Positions 9,031-18,005 of a DNA stretch of 64,000 bases are shown in pieces. This DNA is from an uncultured Poribacteria bacterium. Its GTDB lineage: Bacteria > Poribacteria > WGA-4E > PCPOR2b. The position numbers were made by a program, and so were the translations under genes. Within the stretch, counting starts at the first letter, position 1; each line of letters opens with the position of its first letter. The DNA is taken from NCBI GenBank assembly GCA_958296125.1, contig OY282444.1:4497623-4561622 (forward strand), in the 5' to 3' direction. The notes below the pieces were generated by a model. The model saw nothing but the letters and a program-made list of their open reading frames with translations, was not told where the DNA came from and did not search any database.

Positions 9031-10140
9031 ATGAGCACACAAGAATTACCCCTTAAAGCCGCCATAGTTGGTCTCCACATCCACGCCGGAAGCCTGCACC
9101 CTGATAAAAACCACGGCTTGCTCAAGTCGTTCAAAGGACAGGAAGATGTCGAGATTGTAGCGTACTGTGAATCCTCACCGGATCAGGCGGAAACGTTAGA
9201 CGAAATCCGCCTTGCTGATCCAGATGCCCGAATCTACACTAACCTCGATGACTTGATGGCGAACGAGGATTTCGACTTTGCCGTTATTATGCTGCCTCCC
9301 AATGAGGCAACCCCCGCGGCGCTGTGTCTGGCAGAGTCAGGTAAACATCTCTTCATTGAGAAGCAGGCTGCACGCACTGCTTCAAATATGAAAGAACTCT
9401 GCAATGTCGTTGCCAACAAAGCGTTGGTAACGCAGGTGGGCTATCCGTGGCCATATCACCCCGTGCCAATCGAGATGAAGCGTCTCATTGCCGCTGGTGC
9501 CCTCGGACGGTTGGTGGACATGGAGGCACGCCTCGTTACGATTCAGGTGAAGCCCGGCCTCCGCGAACCTGATTACTGGATGTATCGAAGTGAGAGCGAA
9601 GGGGGTGGCATCCTTCACATGGAAGGCGGTCATTGGCTGACACTGTTCCGCTTCTTCAGCGATGCGGAGGTGAAATCGGTGACAGCACTCTGTGGACGGG
9701 GAGTAGGCTACATTGAGAAGGGCTTGGAGGACGTGGCAACGGTTGCGCTGGAGTTTGATAACAGCGTCCATGCCTGCTTACACATGGGGTATCTACTGTC
9801 CGGAGCGGGCCCGCGGAACGACACCTATTTTGGGTTGCGGGGAACGCTGGGTGCTGCTACCTGGCAGTCCACCAGCGAAGGCGACTTCACCGTTACCAGC
9901 AGCGCGCCGGGTTGGGAGGCTGCGCCGGAACGACAATTCAGCATGAAGGTCGCAAAGCGTCCGGTATATGCAGACCAGTGGGGCTACGAGTTTGTCGCTG
10001 AATTTATCCGTGCGATTCGTCAAGGGGGCAAGACAACGGTCAGCATCCACGATGCCTATCGGGTGATGCAGATTATCGATGCCAGCTACGAATCTTCTCG
10101 GACCGGACAGCGGATTGAGTTGAGCTCATCTCTTGGATAG
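9031..10140 (+). CDS. Gfo/Idh/MocA family oxidoreductase (EKQ variant)
   Basis: It has an N-terminal Rossmann domain and the C-terminal alpha/beta domain of the GFO_IDH_MocA family, 369 residues in all. The conserved EKP motif that supplies the catalytic lysine reads EKQ here (HLFIEKQAAR), so the Lys is kept but the Pro is lost. The nucleotide-binding loop is also unusual (IVGLHIHAGS rather than GxGxxG). It is probably an NAD(P)-dependent sugar, inositol or related dehydrogenase, or a glycosidase-like member; the substrate is unknown. An AAGGA ribosome site precedes the ATG. It lies 37 bases after the OYE gene. Confidence 0.82.
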   Translation: MSTQELPLKAAIVGLHIHAGSLHPDKNHGLLKSFKGQEDVEIVAYCESSPDQAETLDEIRLADPDARIYTNLDDLMANEDFDFAVIMLPPNEATPAALCLAESGKHLFIEKQAARTASNMKELCNVVANKALVTQVGYPWPYHPVPIEMKRLIAAGALGRLVDMEARLVTIQVKPGLREPDYWMYRSESEGGGILHMEGGHWLTLFRFFSDAEVKSVTALCGRGVGYIEKGLEDVATVALEFDNSVHACLHMGYLLSGAGPRNDTYFGLRGTLGAATWQSTSEGDFTVTSSAPGWEAAPERQFSMKVAKRPVYADQWGYEFVAEFIRAIRQGGKTTVSIHDAYRVMQIIDASYESSRTGQRIELSSSLG

Positions 10141-10222
10141 CCGAACCCACACTCCAATTGGATGCCTTGGCTTGTGAATCGGGGCGTTGCTATTCTAAGA
10201 TTATTAAACAGGAGGATATGCG

Positions 10223-11638
10223 GTGGCAACCATGATTCCTTTTTTTGAACAGGTCAACTTGAACTTTGATACAGCGGCGCGGTTTACCAAACATTCCGAC
10301 GGTCTGCTACAACAGATTAAAATTTGCAATAGCGTTTATCACATGACGTTCCCAATTAAAAAGGACGATGGAACAATCGAGACAATTCACGCATGGCGAG
10401 CTGAGCATAGTCACCACAAACTCCCAACAAAAGGGGGCATCCGTTACAGTACGTTGGTAAATGAGGATGAAGTGATGGCACTTGCGGCGTTGATGACGTA
10501 TAAATGCGCCATCGTTGATGTCCCCTTCGGCGGGGCAAAAGGCGGGGTGCGGATCGACCGCAAACGATATTCTCTGAGTGAGCTGGAACGCATCACACGT
10601 CGTTATACCTACGAATTGATAAAGAAGAATTTCATCGGACCGGGAATAGATGTTCCGGCACCGGATTTCGGTACGGGGGAACGCGAAATGGCATGGATTA
10701 TGGACACGTATATGACAATGACACCTGAAAAACTGGATGTGGCCGCGTGCGTTACTGGAAAACCGATCGCCGAGGAGGGGGTGCATGGGAGACAGGAAGC
10801 GACGGGTAGGGGGATTTACTTCGGACTTCAAGAGGTGTGTCGCTCTGCTGAAGATATGAAAGGGCTCGGTCTTCAGCCGGGTTTGGCGGGGAAGTCGGTT
10901 GCCGTGCAAGGGTTCGGCAACGTTGGTTATCACGCGACGAAATTTTTGCAGGAAGGCGGTGCCGTTATCGTTGGCCTAGCGGAATATAATGGTGCCATTC
11001 ACAATCCTAAGGGGTTAGATGTCGAGAAAGTTGTCTCGCATCGTAGCGAAACGGGTTCAATTCTCAACTTTCCCGGCGCAACCACACACCAGAATCCTGC
11101 CGCCGTTCTTGAACTGGAATGCGATATACTGATTCCAGCGGCACTTGAAAATCAGATTACCCGTGAGAACACCGCCCGGATTCAAGCCAAAATCATCGCC
11201 GAAGCCGCGAACGGTCCCACGACTTTTGAAGCAAACGAGTCCCTTAGAAAAAGAGGCGTGATGATTATTCCCGATACTTATCTGAATGCGGGTGGCGTAA
11301 CAGTTTCTTATTTTGAATGGCTTAGAAACCTTTCACATGTGCGATTCGGACGGCTGGGAAAACGGTTTGAGGAAAGTATGCATACAAATATACTGAAGGC
11401 AATTGAGAAAATAACGGAGAAGGAACTTACCCAAGCAGAGATGAAACAGTTAGGACATGGTCCGGATGAAGCGGATTTAGTCAACTCCGGGCTTGAAGAT
11501 ACGATGATTGTTGCATATCATCAGATTCGGGAAACCCAAAAACAGAACAGGGCAGAAGTTGACTTGAGAACGGCCTCGTTTATTAATGCGATTAACAAAA
11601 TCGCGACATCCTACATGGAACTAGGCATCTTTCCATGA
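10223..11638 (+). CDS. Glu/Leu/Phe/Val dehydrogenase
   Basis: The 471-residue protein has the ELFV dehydrogenase dimerisation domain with the glycine-rich, lysine-containing active site PFGGAKGGV. The NAD(P)-binding domain with VQGFGNVG (around residue 230) follows. This matches NAD-dependent glutamate dehydrogenases or close relatives that interconvert 2-oxo acids and amino acids. The GTG start at 10223 has AGGAGG 8 bases upstream; an ATG at 10232 is the alternative. It stands among catabolic genes on the plus strand. Confidence 0.9.
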   Translation: MATMIPFFEQVNLNFDTAARFTKHSDGLLQQIKICNSVYHMTFPIKKDDGTIETIHAWRAEHSHHKLPTKGGIRYSTLVNEDEVMALAALMTYKCAIVDVPFGGAKGGVRIDRKRYSLSELERITRRYTYELIKKNFIGPGIDVPAPDFGTGEREMAWIMDTYMTMTPEKLDVAACVTGKPIAEEGVHGRQEATGRGIYFGLQEVCRSAEDMKGLGLQPGLAGKSVAVQGFGNVGYHATKFLQEGGAVIVGLAEYNGAIHNPKGLDVEKVVSHRSETGSILNFPGATTHQNPAAVLELECDILIPAALENQITRENTARIQAKIIAEAANGPTTFEANESLRKRGVMIIPDTYLNAGGVTVSYFEWLRNLSHVRFGRLGKRFEESMHTNILKAIEKITEKELTQAEMKQLGHGPDEADLVNSGLEDTMIVAYHQIRETQKQNRAEVDLRTASFINAINKIATSYMELGIFP

Positions 11639-11687
11639 ACCACCCTAGTCTAAAGACTTGGATTTCCACACCTGAAGGAGTTTTTTG

Positions 11688-12812
11688 ATGAGAATAACAC
11701 ATATCGGTTCAGTCTTGTTGAAACCCACCGGTTGGGTGCTGGTCAAGGTCAAGACTGATGAAGGCATCACCGGCATCGGGGAAGCCTACCACGGGGCAGG
11801 GGTTCATCAAATCGCCGTGGACGAACGGTTGACGAGGCCATTAATCGGTCAAGATCCACGTAACGTCGATAAATTATTCCGCGATATGATGAGTTCTATG
11901 TCCGCTTCGGGCTTTTACCAAGGTGCCGTGATGAGTGCGATCAGCGGGATAGAAAGTGCGCTATGGGACATCACTGGACAGGCGGCTGGTGTTCCGATTT
12001 GGCAGCTGCTGGGAGGCAAGTTTCGGGATAAGATACGGATTTATAATGATTGTCATGCCGGCGAAACGGAGACCCCCGAAGCCTACGCCGCCAAAGCACG
12101 CGAAGTTGAAGCAAGGGGTTTTACCGCCATCAAATTTGACATTGATCCCCTTCCGTCCCGCAGAGACCGATACAATCGTTGTATCAGCAACGATGACATC
12201 GCCCACTATGTTGAGGTGGTAACGGCTATCCGCGAAAGCTTAGATTCTAACACCGACCTCGCGATAGATGCCCACTGGTTTTACGCCCCTGTTGACATTC
12301 TGAAAATCGCACACGCTTTTGAAGACCTCAATCTACTCTGGTTGGAAGATCCCATCCCCCCTGAAAACATAGCGGCGATGGAAGGTGTCACCAAATCCAC
12401 GCGCACACCGATCTGCACCGGCGAAAATTTCTACACTCGATTTGGCTTCCGCGATCTGATCGAAACCCAGGCAGCAGACATTATTTCGCCAGATATGGCA
12501 AAGGCAGGTGGCCTGTTAGAGGGAAGGCGCATCGCAGACCTAGCGGATATGTACTACATCCCCATCGCCCCGCACAATATCGGCAGTCCCGTCCAAACTG
12601 TTGCAAACTGTCATGTGATGGCGGCTGTGCCCAACTTCCTTGTCTTGGAATTCCATCACTTGGACGACCCCTTTTGGGAAGGGATTATCAATGAGGGAAC
12701 CTTAATTCAAGAGGGTCATATCGATGTGCCAAACCTTCCCGGATTAGGGGTCACTTTGAATGAGGACCTACTTAAAAATAACTTCAGGGAAGAATTCGGA
12801 TTCTTTGATTGA
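11688..12812 (+). CDS. Mandelate racemase/muconate lactonizing enzyme family protein
   Basis: This 374-residue member of the enolase superfamily has the N-terminal capping domain followed by the barrel with metal-binding acids (AIDAHW, WLEDPIPPEN, CTGENF). A late histidine sits in the segment APHNIGSPV. The pattern is closest to sugar-acid dehydratases such as the galactonate type, so it probably dehydrates an aldonic acid. The exact sugar cannot be told. The ATG at 11688 has AAGGAG at good spacing, and a TTG one codon earlier is less likely. A terminator hairpin follows directly. Confidence 0.85.
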   Translation: MRITHIGSVLLKPTGWVLVKVKTDEGITGIGEAYHGAGVHQIAVDERLTRPLIGQDPRNVDKLFRDMMSSMSASGFYQGAVMSAISGIESALWDITGQAAGVPIWQLLGGKFRDKIRIYNDCHAGETETPEAYAAKAREVEARGFTAIKFDIDPLPSRRDRYNRCISNDDIAHYVEVVTAIRESLDSNTDLAIDAHWFYAPVDILKIAHAFEDLNLLWLEDPIPPENIAAMEGVTKSTRTPICTGENFYTRFGFRDLIETQAADIISPDMAKAGGLLEGRRIADLADMYYIPIAPHNIGSPVQTVANCHVMAAVPNFLVLEFHHLDDPFWEGIINEGTLIQEGHIDVPNLPGLGVTLNEDLLKNNFREEFGFFD

Positions 12813-12815
12813 ATC

Positions 12816-12856
12816 GGAGGCAATGACCAAATTCCATAGCTTGCCTCCAGTTTTTG
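12816..12856 (+). terminator. Intrinsic terminator after the enolase-superfamily gene
   Basis: GGAGGCAA at 12816-12823 pairs with TTGCCTCC at 12841-12848 and is followed by AGTTTTTG. The right arm plus tail (17 bases from 12841) recurs exactly at 14025-14041. Confidence 0.6.
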
Positions 12857-12889
12857 TCCTATGGACATTGGAAGTGCATTATACAATTT

Positions 12890-12940
12890 GGCTCATGTAA
12901 AAAGAAAGTGCATAGCGCGAACGATTTCTTAACATGAGCC
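12890..12940. repeat. Dispersed palindromic repeat, copy A
   Basis: GGCTCATGT at 12890-12898 pairs with ACATGAGCC at 12932-12940, and the inner AAGAAA pairs with TTTCTT. The outer arm GGCTCATGTTAAGAAATCGT (reverse complement of 12921-12940) is found exactly at 41458-41477 in inverted orientation. It recurs nearly exactly at 47574-47595 and in 55793-55908. All copies are intergenic. Confidence 0.7.
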
Positions 12941-12965
12941 TACAATTTTTTCGATCTGCCTCAGA

Positions 12966-13814
12966 CTACCGAAGGATCCGTTGATCGCTGAGGTCTTTGC
13001 CTCCAACGCTCTTAGAGATGGTTGCGCCCCGGTATTCCTTAATTTCCAGATCGTGAAAAGCGTTGACTATGTGATACTGGGTTGGCAGGTCTTCCCACCT
13101 CGCTTTATGAAACTCCACCGTTCCCTCACCGCGCCACAGTTCTTTGGTAACACTGTTGCTACCCTCTGCCGGTGTGAGTACAGCATAGCCGACATCGCCG
13201 CAACCCCATTCCCCGGTTCGGGGCATATATTTATAGTGCAAGGTCCCCCGCAGCACACCGTCATCCGGGGGTTTTGCTGCCGGTGCAGGATTTGTATCCA
13301 GTGCCACCTGCTCCATGTTCGTTAGTTTCATATCCAAGAACTTGAAGCCGAGCCAACTGGCGATGCAGTGGGTCTCTCCGCGAAGCACGATCGGCTCTGG
13401 AAGTTCGCAGTAGATTTTGGAGAAACCCAACTGCTCACGACCTGTGAGAATCGGATCGCACAGATTTTCCCAAAGCACTGTCAGAAGCCCGCCTTCAGCG
13501 CGGTCTCGTTCCCCATTGAAAATCACAGGAAAGTTGACACCGAGGACATTGTATCCATGACCAGCCAGCCACTCAATTTCTGTCATATACGACGCAGATA
13601 CACTGACGACCGGCTCTGCGCCAACCTCGAAGCGTTCAGGCAAAAATTCCTCAAGTTGTTCACGATTCGTCAAAAAACTGACCGATATGGAGGTTGATTT
13701 TGGGCTGTCCTTGCACTCAAATTTGCGTCCATCGGGCCCTTGCCTCGGTCCCATGCTGGGACCAAAGTGTGTTGGCATCATATACATCTTGTCAGGTCGA
13801 AGTTTGTAAGGCAT
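12966..13814 (-). CDS. Acetoacetate decarboxylase family protein
   Basis: The 282-residue protein matches the acetoacetate decarboxylase fold. The segment LGFSKIYCELPEP holds a lysine where the family has its Schiff-base lysine, and VSVSASYMTEIEWLAGHGYN is typical of the N-terminal half. Family members decarboxylate acetoacetate or act on other beta-keto acids by imine chemistry; many environmental members have no known substrate. The start has TAGGAGG 5 bases from the ATG. It is transcribed toward the enolase-family gene, with repeat copy A between them. Confidence 0.78.
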   Translation of the reverse strand: MPYKLRPDKMYMMPTHFGPSMGPRQGPDGRKFECKDSPKSTSISVSFLTNREQLEEFLPERFEVGAEPVVSVSASYMTEIEWLAGHGYNVLGVNFPVIFNGERDRAEGGLLTVLWENLCDPILTGREQLGFSKIYCELPEPIVLRGETHCIASWLGFKFLDMKLTNMEQVALDTNPAPAAKPPDDGVLRGTLHYKYMPRTGEWGCGDVGYAVLTPAEGSNSVTKELWRGEGTVEFHKARWEDLPTQYHIVNAFHDLEIKEYRGATISKSVGGKDLSDQRILR

Positions 13815-14479
13815 GCTATCCTCCTAAAAAGTAAAACGTCACTGGAACTTTAATATAGGGTAGGGAACAACGATTGTTGTTCCCTACGGAATCGAGCATC
13901 GGGAATTACTAATTTTTATACACCTGTTGCCCCGTTGGGGCTTTAGGTCGCCTATTTTCTGTGTAAAGCCAAACCTATGCCCCACCAACGGCATAAATCT
14001 TTTTCCCTAATTTTTAACCCTGATTTGCCTCCAGTTTTTGTGAGGGATTATGCTCATTGGTTTTGTGATCGATAAAGGAAAACATCCCCAAAAGCGAAGG
14101 AATCCCATACCTATGATAACTACTATCCCCGATATTTTCAACCCTGTTTTGAAAAAACTGGATACTTACCCCCTTAGTCATTGCATTGGCTAAGCCCTTT
14201 CGGATTAACGAAGTTACCTCACAATTGCCGATAGCGGTCAAGCGTCAAAAGACGAAACAGAAACGGCTCCTTCGATTCTTAGCCCGTCGATTCCCAAAAG
14301 GCACAACAGATTCCGTTTGTAATCCGCGTTTGTCGCAACTTTCGCATTACCGTTTGGGGCATGTCAAAACGGTGGAACAGGTGAAGGCAACTGGGTTCTA
14401 TCCACAAATGCTCTATCACCAAGACCAGGGAATGCCCCGCCTGAAGAATTAAATGACAGTAATGATCCAATTTTTATTG
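13815..14479. other. Intergenic region rich in palindromes, no certain gene
   Basis: A perfect 12-bp inverted repeat lies at 13860-13887 (GTAGGGAACAAC with a 4-base loop). A 33-base segment at 13918-13950 matches 50371-50403 in inverted orientation with five differences. A 17-base copy of the terminator arm from 12841 lies at 14025-14041. An 88-codon plus-strand frame at 14186-14452 has a basic segment (KRQKTKQKRLLRFL) that faintly recalls transposase N-termini. It has no ribosome site and may be a decayed insertion-sequence remnant; this is weak. Confidence 0.4.
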
Positions 14480-14508
14480 TTGACAAAATTTTCCGGGTGT
14501 GCTATCCT
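14480..14508 (+). promoter_or_regulatory. Sigma-70 promoter of the leader RNA
   Basis: TTGACA at 14480-14485, a 17-base spacer, and TATCCT at 14503-14508 give a strong promoter just upstream of the structured leader and the DUF1080 gene. Transcription should begin near 14515. Confidence 0.75.
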
Positions 14509-14544
14509 ATCTGTATCCTTTAAAATGAAAGGAGGTGATCATTC

Positions 14545-14589
14545 TTGTTACCATCTAGTGGAATGATCAAGGGAGGTGCTGTCTTTTAG
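14545..14589 (+). CDS. Possible 14-residue leader peptide
   Basis: A TTG codon at 14545 lies just after the very strong ribosome site at 14528-14541 and opens 14 codons (MLPSSGMIKGGAVF) ending in TAG. The frame runs through the left arm of the 12-bp long-range helix, so translation would break that helix. No codon run of one amino acid points to a particular effector. This is a proposal only. Confidence 0.3.
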   Translation: MLPSSGMIKGGAVF

Positions 14590-14662
14590 GAGACAGTGCT
14601 TCCCCATCAAGGGAGATTTTCCCAGAAGACGGTTCCTCCCTTGATCTCAAACGTAGATGCAG

Positions 14663-14695
14663 AGCAGGGCTAATTTTTTAGCCCTGCTTTTTTAT
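14663..14695 (+). terminator. Strong intrinsic terminator in the leader
   Basis: A perfect 11-bp stem AGCAGGGCTAA/TTAGCCCTGCT (14663-14688) with a 4-base loop is followed by a T-tract. It stands 23 bases before the ATG of the DUF1080 gene and upstream of that gene's ribosome site, the placement expected for attenuation. Confidence 0.9.
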
Positions 14696-14718
14696 TTGAC
14701 ATAAAGAGGAGGCAATCG

Positions 14719-15345
14719 ATGATACAAACACCACCAGATACAGCAGTTGTTCTTTTTGATGGCAAAGATCTCAGCAATTGGACGCAGCTTGATGGTGAAG
14801 CGGCAGTTTGGGAGGTTGCTAACGGTGCTATGACCGTGACCGCCGGCGAGGGTGACATCGTAACGCGGGAGAAGTTTACCGATTTTCTGCTTCACTTGGA
14901 ATTCATGACACCTGATATGCCAGATGCAACAGGTCAAGCAAAGGGGAACAGTGGAGTATTCCTCCAGGGTCGATATGAAATTCAGGTCCTCGATTCCTAC
15001 GGAATTGACGTGCCGGGCCAGGGAGACTGCGGCGCAATTTACAACCAATTTGCAACGTTAGTGAACGCTTGCAAGCCGCCGCTTGAATGGCAAACATATG
15101 ACGTGATATTCCGCGCCGCTCGCGTTGATGAGTCAGGAGAGATAGAAGAAAACGCGCGCGTGACTGTGCTGCAGAACGGGATCGTGATACAGAATAATGT
15201 CCAATTGCTGGGCGCGACAGGGGGGGCGACGGACGAAGATGCCGCAGAACCGGGCCCCTTACGACTGCAAGACCACGGTAATTCAGTAAAGTATCGCAAT
15301 ATCTGGATTGTACCGCTTCCGCTGAAGGGCTCGGACGTATACTAA
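14719..15345 (+). CDS. DUF1080 domain protein (3-keto-disaccharide hydrolase-like)
   Basis: The 208-residue protein has the concanavalin-like jelly-roll pattern of DUF1080. It opens with LFDGKDLSNWTQLDG and continues with GNSGVFLQGRYEIQVLDSYG and a C-terminal KYRNIWIVPL strand. Family members include 3-keto-glycoside hydrolases that act with Gfo/Idh oxidoreductases. No signal peptide is visible. AGAGGAGG lies upstream of the ATG. Its expression may depend on the leader RNA and terminator directly upstream. A shorter paralogue lies at 23634-24167. Confidence 0.82.
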   Translation: MIQTPPDTAVVLFDGKDLSNWTQLDGEAAVWEVANGAMTVTAGEGDIVTREKFTDFLLHLEFMTPDMPDATGQAKGNSGVFLQGRYEIQVLDSYGIDVPGQGDCGAIYNQFATLVNACKPPLEWQTYDVIFRAARVDESGEIEENARVTVLQNGIVIQNNVQLLGATGGATDEDAAEPGPLRLQDHGNSVKYRNIWIVPLPLKGSDVY

Positions 15346-15398
15346 TTTGACACTGGTGTACTTTCTTAACCCCCGGAACACGGTCTGGCATTTGTTAA

Positions 15399-16175
15399 TT
15401 ATCCGTACCGGCCTTCGATATAATCTGCCGTTTTTGTACTCTTGGGCATTAGAAACAAATCCTCAGTGCGGGTATGTTCGACAATCTCACCGAGCAGCAT
15501 GAAGATACATTCATCGCTCACACGCCGCGCTTGAGCCATATTGTGCGTGACAATCAGAATGGTGTAGTGCCCCGCGAGCTCCAACATCAATTCTTCAACT
15601 GCCCGCGTCCCTTTGGCATCAAGGGTGGAACACGGTTCGTCCATCAAAATCACTCGCGGTTTCAGCGGCAGCAGCCGAGCTATGCACAACTTTTGCTGCT
15701 GTTCGAGTTGTAAGGTAGTCGCCTTCACCTTTAGTTGATCTTTCAGATCGTCCCAAAGGAAGACCTCCCTTAACGCCGCTTCAACAATCTCGTCAGTTTG
15801 CGACTTCTTCCGCCTGCGCTGTTCAGAATGGATTCGTAAACCGAAAATGATATTTTCGTAAACGGAGATTGGCAGGGGATTTGGACGCTGAAACACCATG
15901 CCGACGTTTTTTCGCAGTTCCGGCAGTGAAACGTCCGAATCGTAGATATTTTTACCGAGGATTTGAACCTCGCCGATCGTCGTGACATTGCCGTAGCGTT
16001 CGTTCACACGGTTGAAACAGCGCAGCAACGTGGTCTTGCCGCATCCGGAGGGTCCAATGAGCCCGGTTATCAAACCGTCAACAATCTTCACGCTCACATT
16101 GATAAGTGCCTGAAAGTCAGCGTACCATAGGTTAAGTTGACTGGTTTCGATGCTATATCTTTTGTCTGCGCTCAT
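15399..16175 (-). CDS. pstB: Phosphate ABC transporter ATPase with degenerate signature motif (second PstB)
   Basis: This 258-residue PstB-family ATPase has Walker A GPSGCGKTT (41-49), Q-loop Gln96, Walker B ILMDE (Asp179, Glu180) and switch His211 (VTHN), all intact. The ABC signature, LSGGQ in the family, reads LQLEQ at 155-159. In a dimer the signature acts in trans, so this subunit can bind ATP but would contribute a poor signature to its partner. Its start overlaps the stop of the other pstB by 4 bases (ATGA), giving translational coupling. It is the last gene of the pst operon. Confidence 0.88.
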   Translation of the reverse strand: MSADKRYSIETSQLNLWYADFQALINVSVKIVDGLITGLIGPSGCGKTTLLRCFNRVNERYGNVTTIGEVQILGKNIYDSDVSLPELRKNVGMVFQRPNPLPISVYENIIFGLRIHSEQRRRKKSQTDEIVEAALREVFLWDDLKDQLKVKATTLQLEQQQKLCIARLLPLKPRVILMDEPCSTLDAKGTRAVEELMLELAGHYTILIVTHNMAQARRVSDECIFMLLGEIVEHTRTEDLFLMPKSTKTADYIEGRYG

Positions 16176-16945
16176 CCAAAGTTTCCATTCACATAGTCGT
16201 AAGTCAGTCTGTTCGCCGGTGAGTCGGAGAAAATGATGTCGTTGTTGTTGATTTCGATTAGCTCGTTCTCGAATATAAAAGCGGTGCGGCCTGCTAAACG
16301 GCGTGCCTGTTGAATCAAATTGGTGACGAGGATGATGGTAATCTGGGAGCGTAATTCTTTGAGGATATCCTCAATTCGCATGGTCGTCACCGGATCGATG
16401 GCAATCGAAAATTCGTCGAGGCAGAGGATTTCGGGTTGGTGTGAGAGGGCGCGGGCGATGGTCAAGCGCTGCTGCTGTCCCCCCGACAGCTTCGTACCAA
16501 GACTTTTGAGCCGATCTTTGACCTCATCCCAAAGTGCTGCCTGTTGCAGACAACGCTCGACAAGTTCGTCTAACTCGCTCCGTTTGCGGATGCCCGCAGT
16601 CCGGGGCGCGAAGGCAACATTATCGTAGATGGACAAGGGCAGGCCGACCGGCAGCGGAAATACCATCCCAATTCGCCGGCGCAGTTGGTTGACGTTTTTG
16701 ATGCTTTTCACATCCGTGCCATCGATTTTCACCGAGCCGCTGACCTGCGCGTTTGGCTCTAATTCAATCGTACGGTTGATAGTTTTCAACAGCGTTGTTT
16801 TACCCGATTGCGCCGGACCGATGATGCCAAGTATTTCATTCTCGTATATATCGAAAGAAATCCCTTTGAGGGCTTCCACCCCGTCGTATCGGACCGTGAG
16901 ATCGGCGATTTCAATTTTCTTTGTAGAATTAGATATTTTTGCCAA
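16172..16945 (-). CDS. pstB: Phosphate ABC transporter ATPase with intact signature but altered Q- and H-loops (first PstB)
   Basis: This 257-residue PstB-family ATPase has Walker A GPAQSGKTT (43-51), signature LSGGQ (153-157) and Walker B ILCLDE (Asp177, Glu178). The Q-loop Gln is Pro97 (MVFPLP) and the switch His is Asn209 (VTNLIQQA). The D-loop also departs from the usual SALD (IAID). The defects complement those of the neighbouring PstB, as in asymmetric heterodimeric ABC transporters that have one catalytic and one degenerate site. It couples by ATGA overlap to the next pstB and follows pstA. Confidence 0.88.
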   Translation of the reverse strand: MAKISNSTKKIEIADLTVRYDGVEALKGISFDIYENEILGIIGPAQSGKTTLLKTINRTIELEPNAQVSGSVKIDGTDVKSIKNVNQLRRRIGMVFPLPVGLPLSIYDNVAFAPRTAGIRKRSELDELVERCLQQAALWDEVKDRLKSLGTKLSGGQQQRLTIARALSHQPEILCLDEFSIAIDPVTTMRIEDILKELRSQITIILVTNLIQQARRLAGRTAFIFENELIEINNNDIIFSDSPANRLTYDYVNGNFG

Positions 16946-17035
16946 TGTTTTAGATCTTACCGTAAACTAAAATTCCCAGAATCGGATTTCACATTCCTCT
17001 CAGTTTCTAATTACCACCGATTCTCAACTGAAAGC

Positions 17036-17986
17036 CTACCACCGTTTCCGAGACCGCAGATACACGCGCAGCACAATCGCTAGCGCGTTCACCATCAGCA
17101 CAGTGCCCAAAAGCACAATGGCTGTACCGTACTCTAAAGCGTCGGGAACGCCCGGAACTTGCGTCGAAAGTTGGTACAGGTGCATTGAGAGTGCCATAAA
17201 CCGATCGAACAGACCGTAGGCAAGCACATCCCCTTCAGAGATGGCCTTAAAAAATACTGCTCCGGTAAACATAATCGGCGCAGTCTCGCCCGCCGCCCTT
17301 GACACTTGTAAAATTACCCCGGTAAGTATACCGCTGATTGAATTTGGCAGGACGATGCCACGAATCGTCTGCCACCGCGTTGCGCCGGTATTCCAACACG
17401 CTTCCCGGAATGCCATCGGAACAGCCCCGAGTGCTTCTTTTGTGCTTGCAATGATAACCGGCAACGTCATAATCGCCAATGTGAGCGAGGCGGCTAAAAC
17501 CGAACGCCCCATCCTTGCAAAATACACGAAGGCACCGACACCAAAAAGTGCGTGAACGATACTCGGCACACCGGCGAGATTGACCACTGCAAGGTTGATT
17601 ATTCGGGTGAACCAACTTTCGCGGGCGTATTCGTTTAGATAGACTGCTGCTAGCACGCCAACCGGTGCGGAAACGAGCAGCGAAATTATCACGATGTAAA
17701 TTGTTCCAAGCAGCGGTGCCCATATCCCACCGGCTCTCATCCCCTTTTCAGGATTCATGAAAAAGAACTCCGGTGACAAGATCGGTGCCGCCTTGACAAA
17801 GAGATATACAACGATGAGAACAAGTGGCAAAATCATCAATAGCGTCATCACGAAGAAGATGCATCGTGCGATATTCTCCGTCAGTTGTTTTTTGCGACTC
17901 TGCTCGGTTGCCGTGAACATCAATTTAGGTTCGATGATTTCTGGAGAGTCTGGAGAGGTGGAGGAGGGGACCGTATCTGTTGGCAT
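17036..17986 (-). CDS. pstA: Phosphate ABC transporter permease PstA
   Basis: This 316-residue inner-membrane permease has a long cytoplasmic N-terminus and about six membrane segments. The binding-protein-dependent transport loop near residue 225 (EACWNTGATRWQTIRGIVLP) contacts the ATPase. With PstC it forms the phosphate channel. It lies 19 bases after pstC and 90 bases before the first pstB in the same operon. Confidence 0.93.
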   Translation of the reverse strand: MPTDTVPSSTSPDSPEIIEPKLMFTATEQSRKKQLTENIARCIFFVMTLLMILPLVLIVVYLFVKAAPILSPEFFFMNPEKGMRAGGIWAPLLGTIYIVIISLLVSAPVGVLAAVYLNEYARESWFTRIINLAVVNLAGVPSIVHALFGVGAFVYFARMGRSVLAASLTLAIMTLPVIIASTKEALGAVPMAFREACWNTGATRWQTIRGIVLPNSISGILTGVILQVSRAAGETAPIMFTGAVFFKAISEGDVLAYGLFDRFMALSMHLYQLSTQVPGVPDALEYGTAIVLLGTVLMVNALAIVLRVYLRSRKRW

Positions 17987-18005
17987 GTAATTTTCCAGAT
18001 GAACG

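Larger units (their letters stand above)
14515..14695 (+). ncRNA. Structured leader RNA or small RNA upstream of the DUF1080 gene
   Basis: About 180 bases run from the promoter to an intrinsic terminator that ends 23 bases before the DUF1080 start codon. GATCATTC (14537-14544) pairs with GAATGATC (14561-14568). GATCAAGGGAGG (14565-14576) is perfectly complementary to CCTCCCTTGATC (14635-14646). A second ATCAAGGGAG (14606-14615) can pair with the same right arm, so two folds exclude each other. A hairpin at 14578-14599 (CTGTCT/AGACAG core) lies between. GAAAGGAGGTGATC at 14528-14541 is an unusually complete complement of the usual 16S rRNA 3' end. This suggests a translated attenuator leader or an undescribed RNA; no known riboswitch class is recognised. 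Confidence 0.55.

Noticed and set aside
13860-13887. Inverted repeat as a CRISPR or att site
   Set aside because: It is a single palindrome with no repeat-spacer array and no integrase nearby.
14014-14241. 75-codon minus-strand frame in the 13.8-14.5 kb region
   Set aside because: It overlaps the terminator-arm copy and palindromic sequence, with no recognisable domain.
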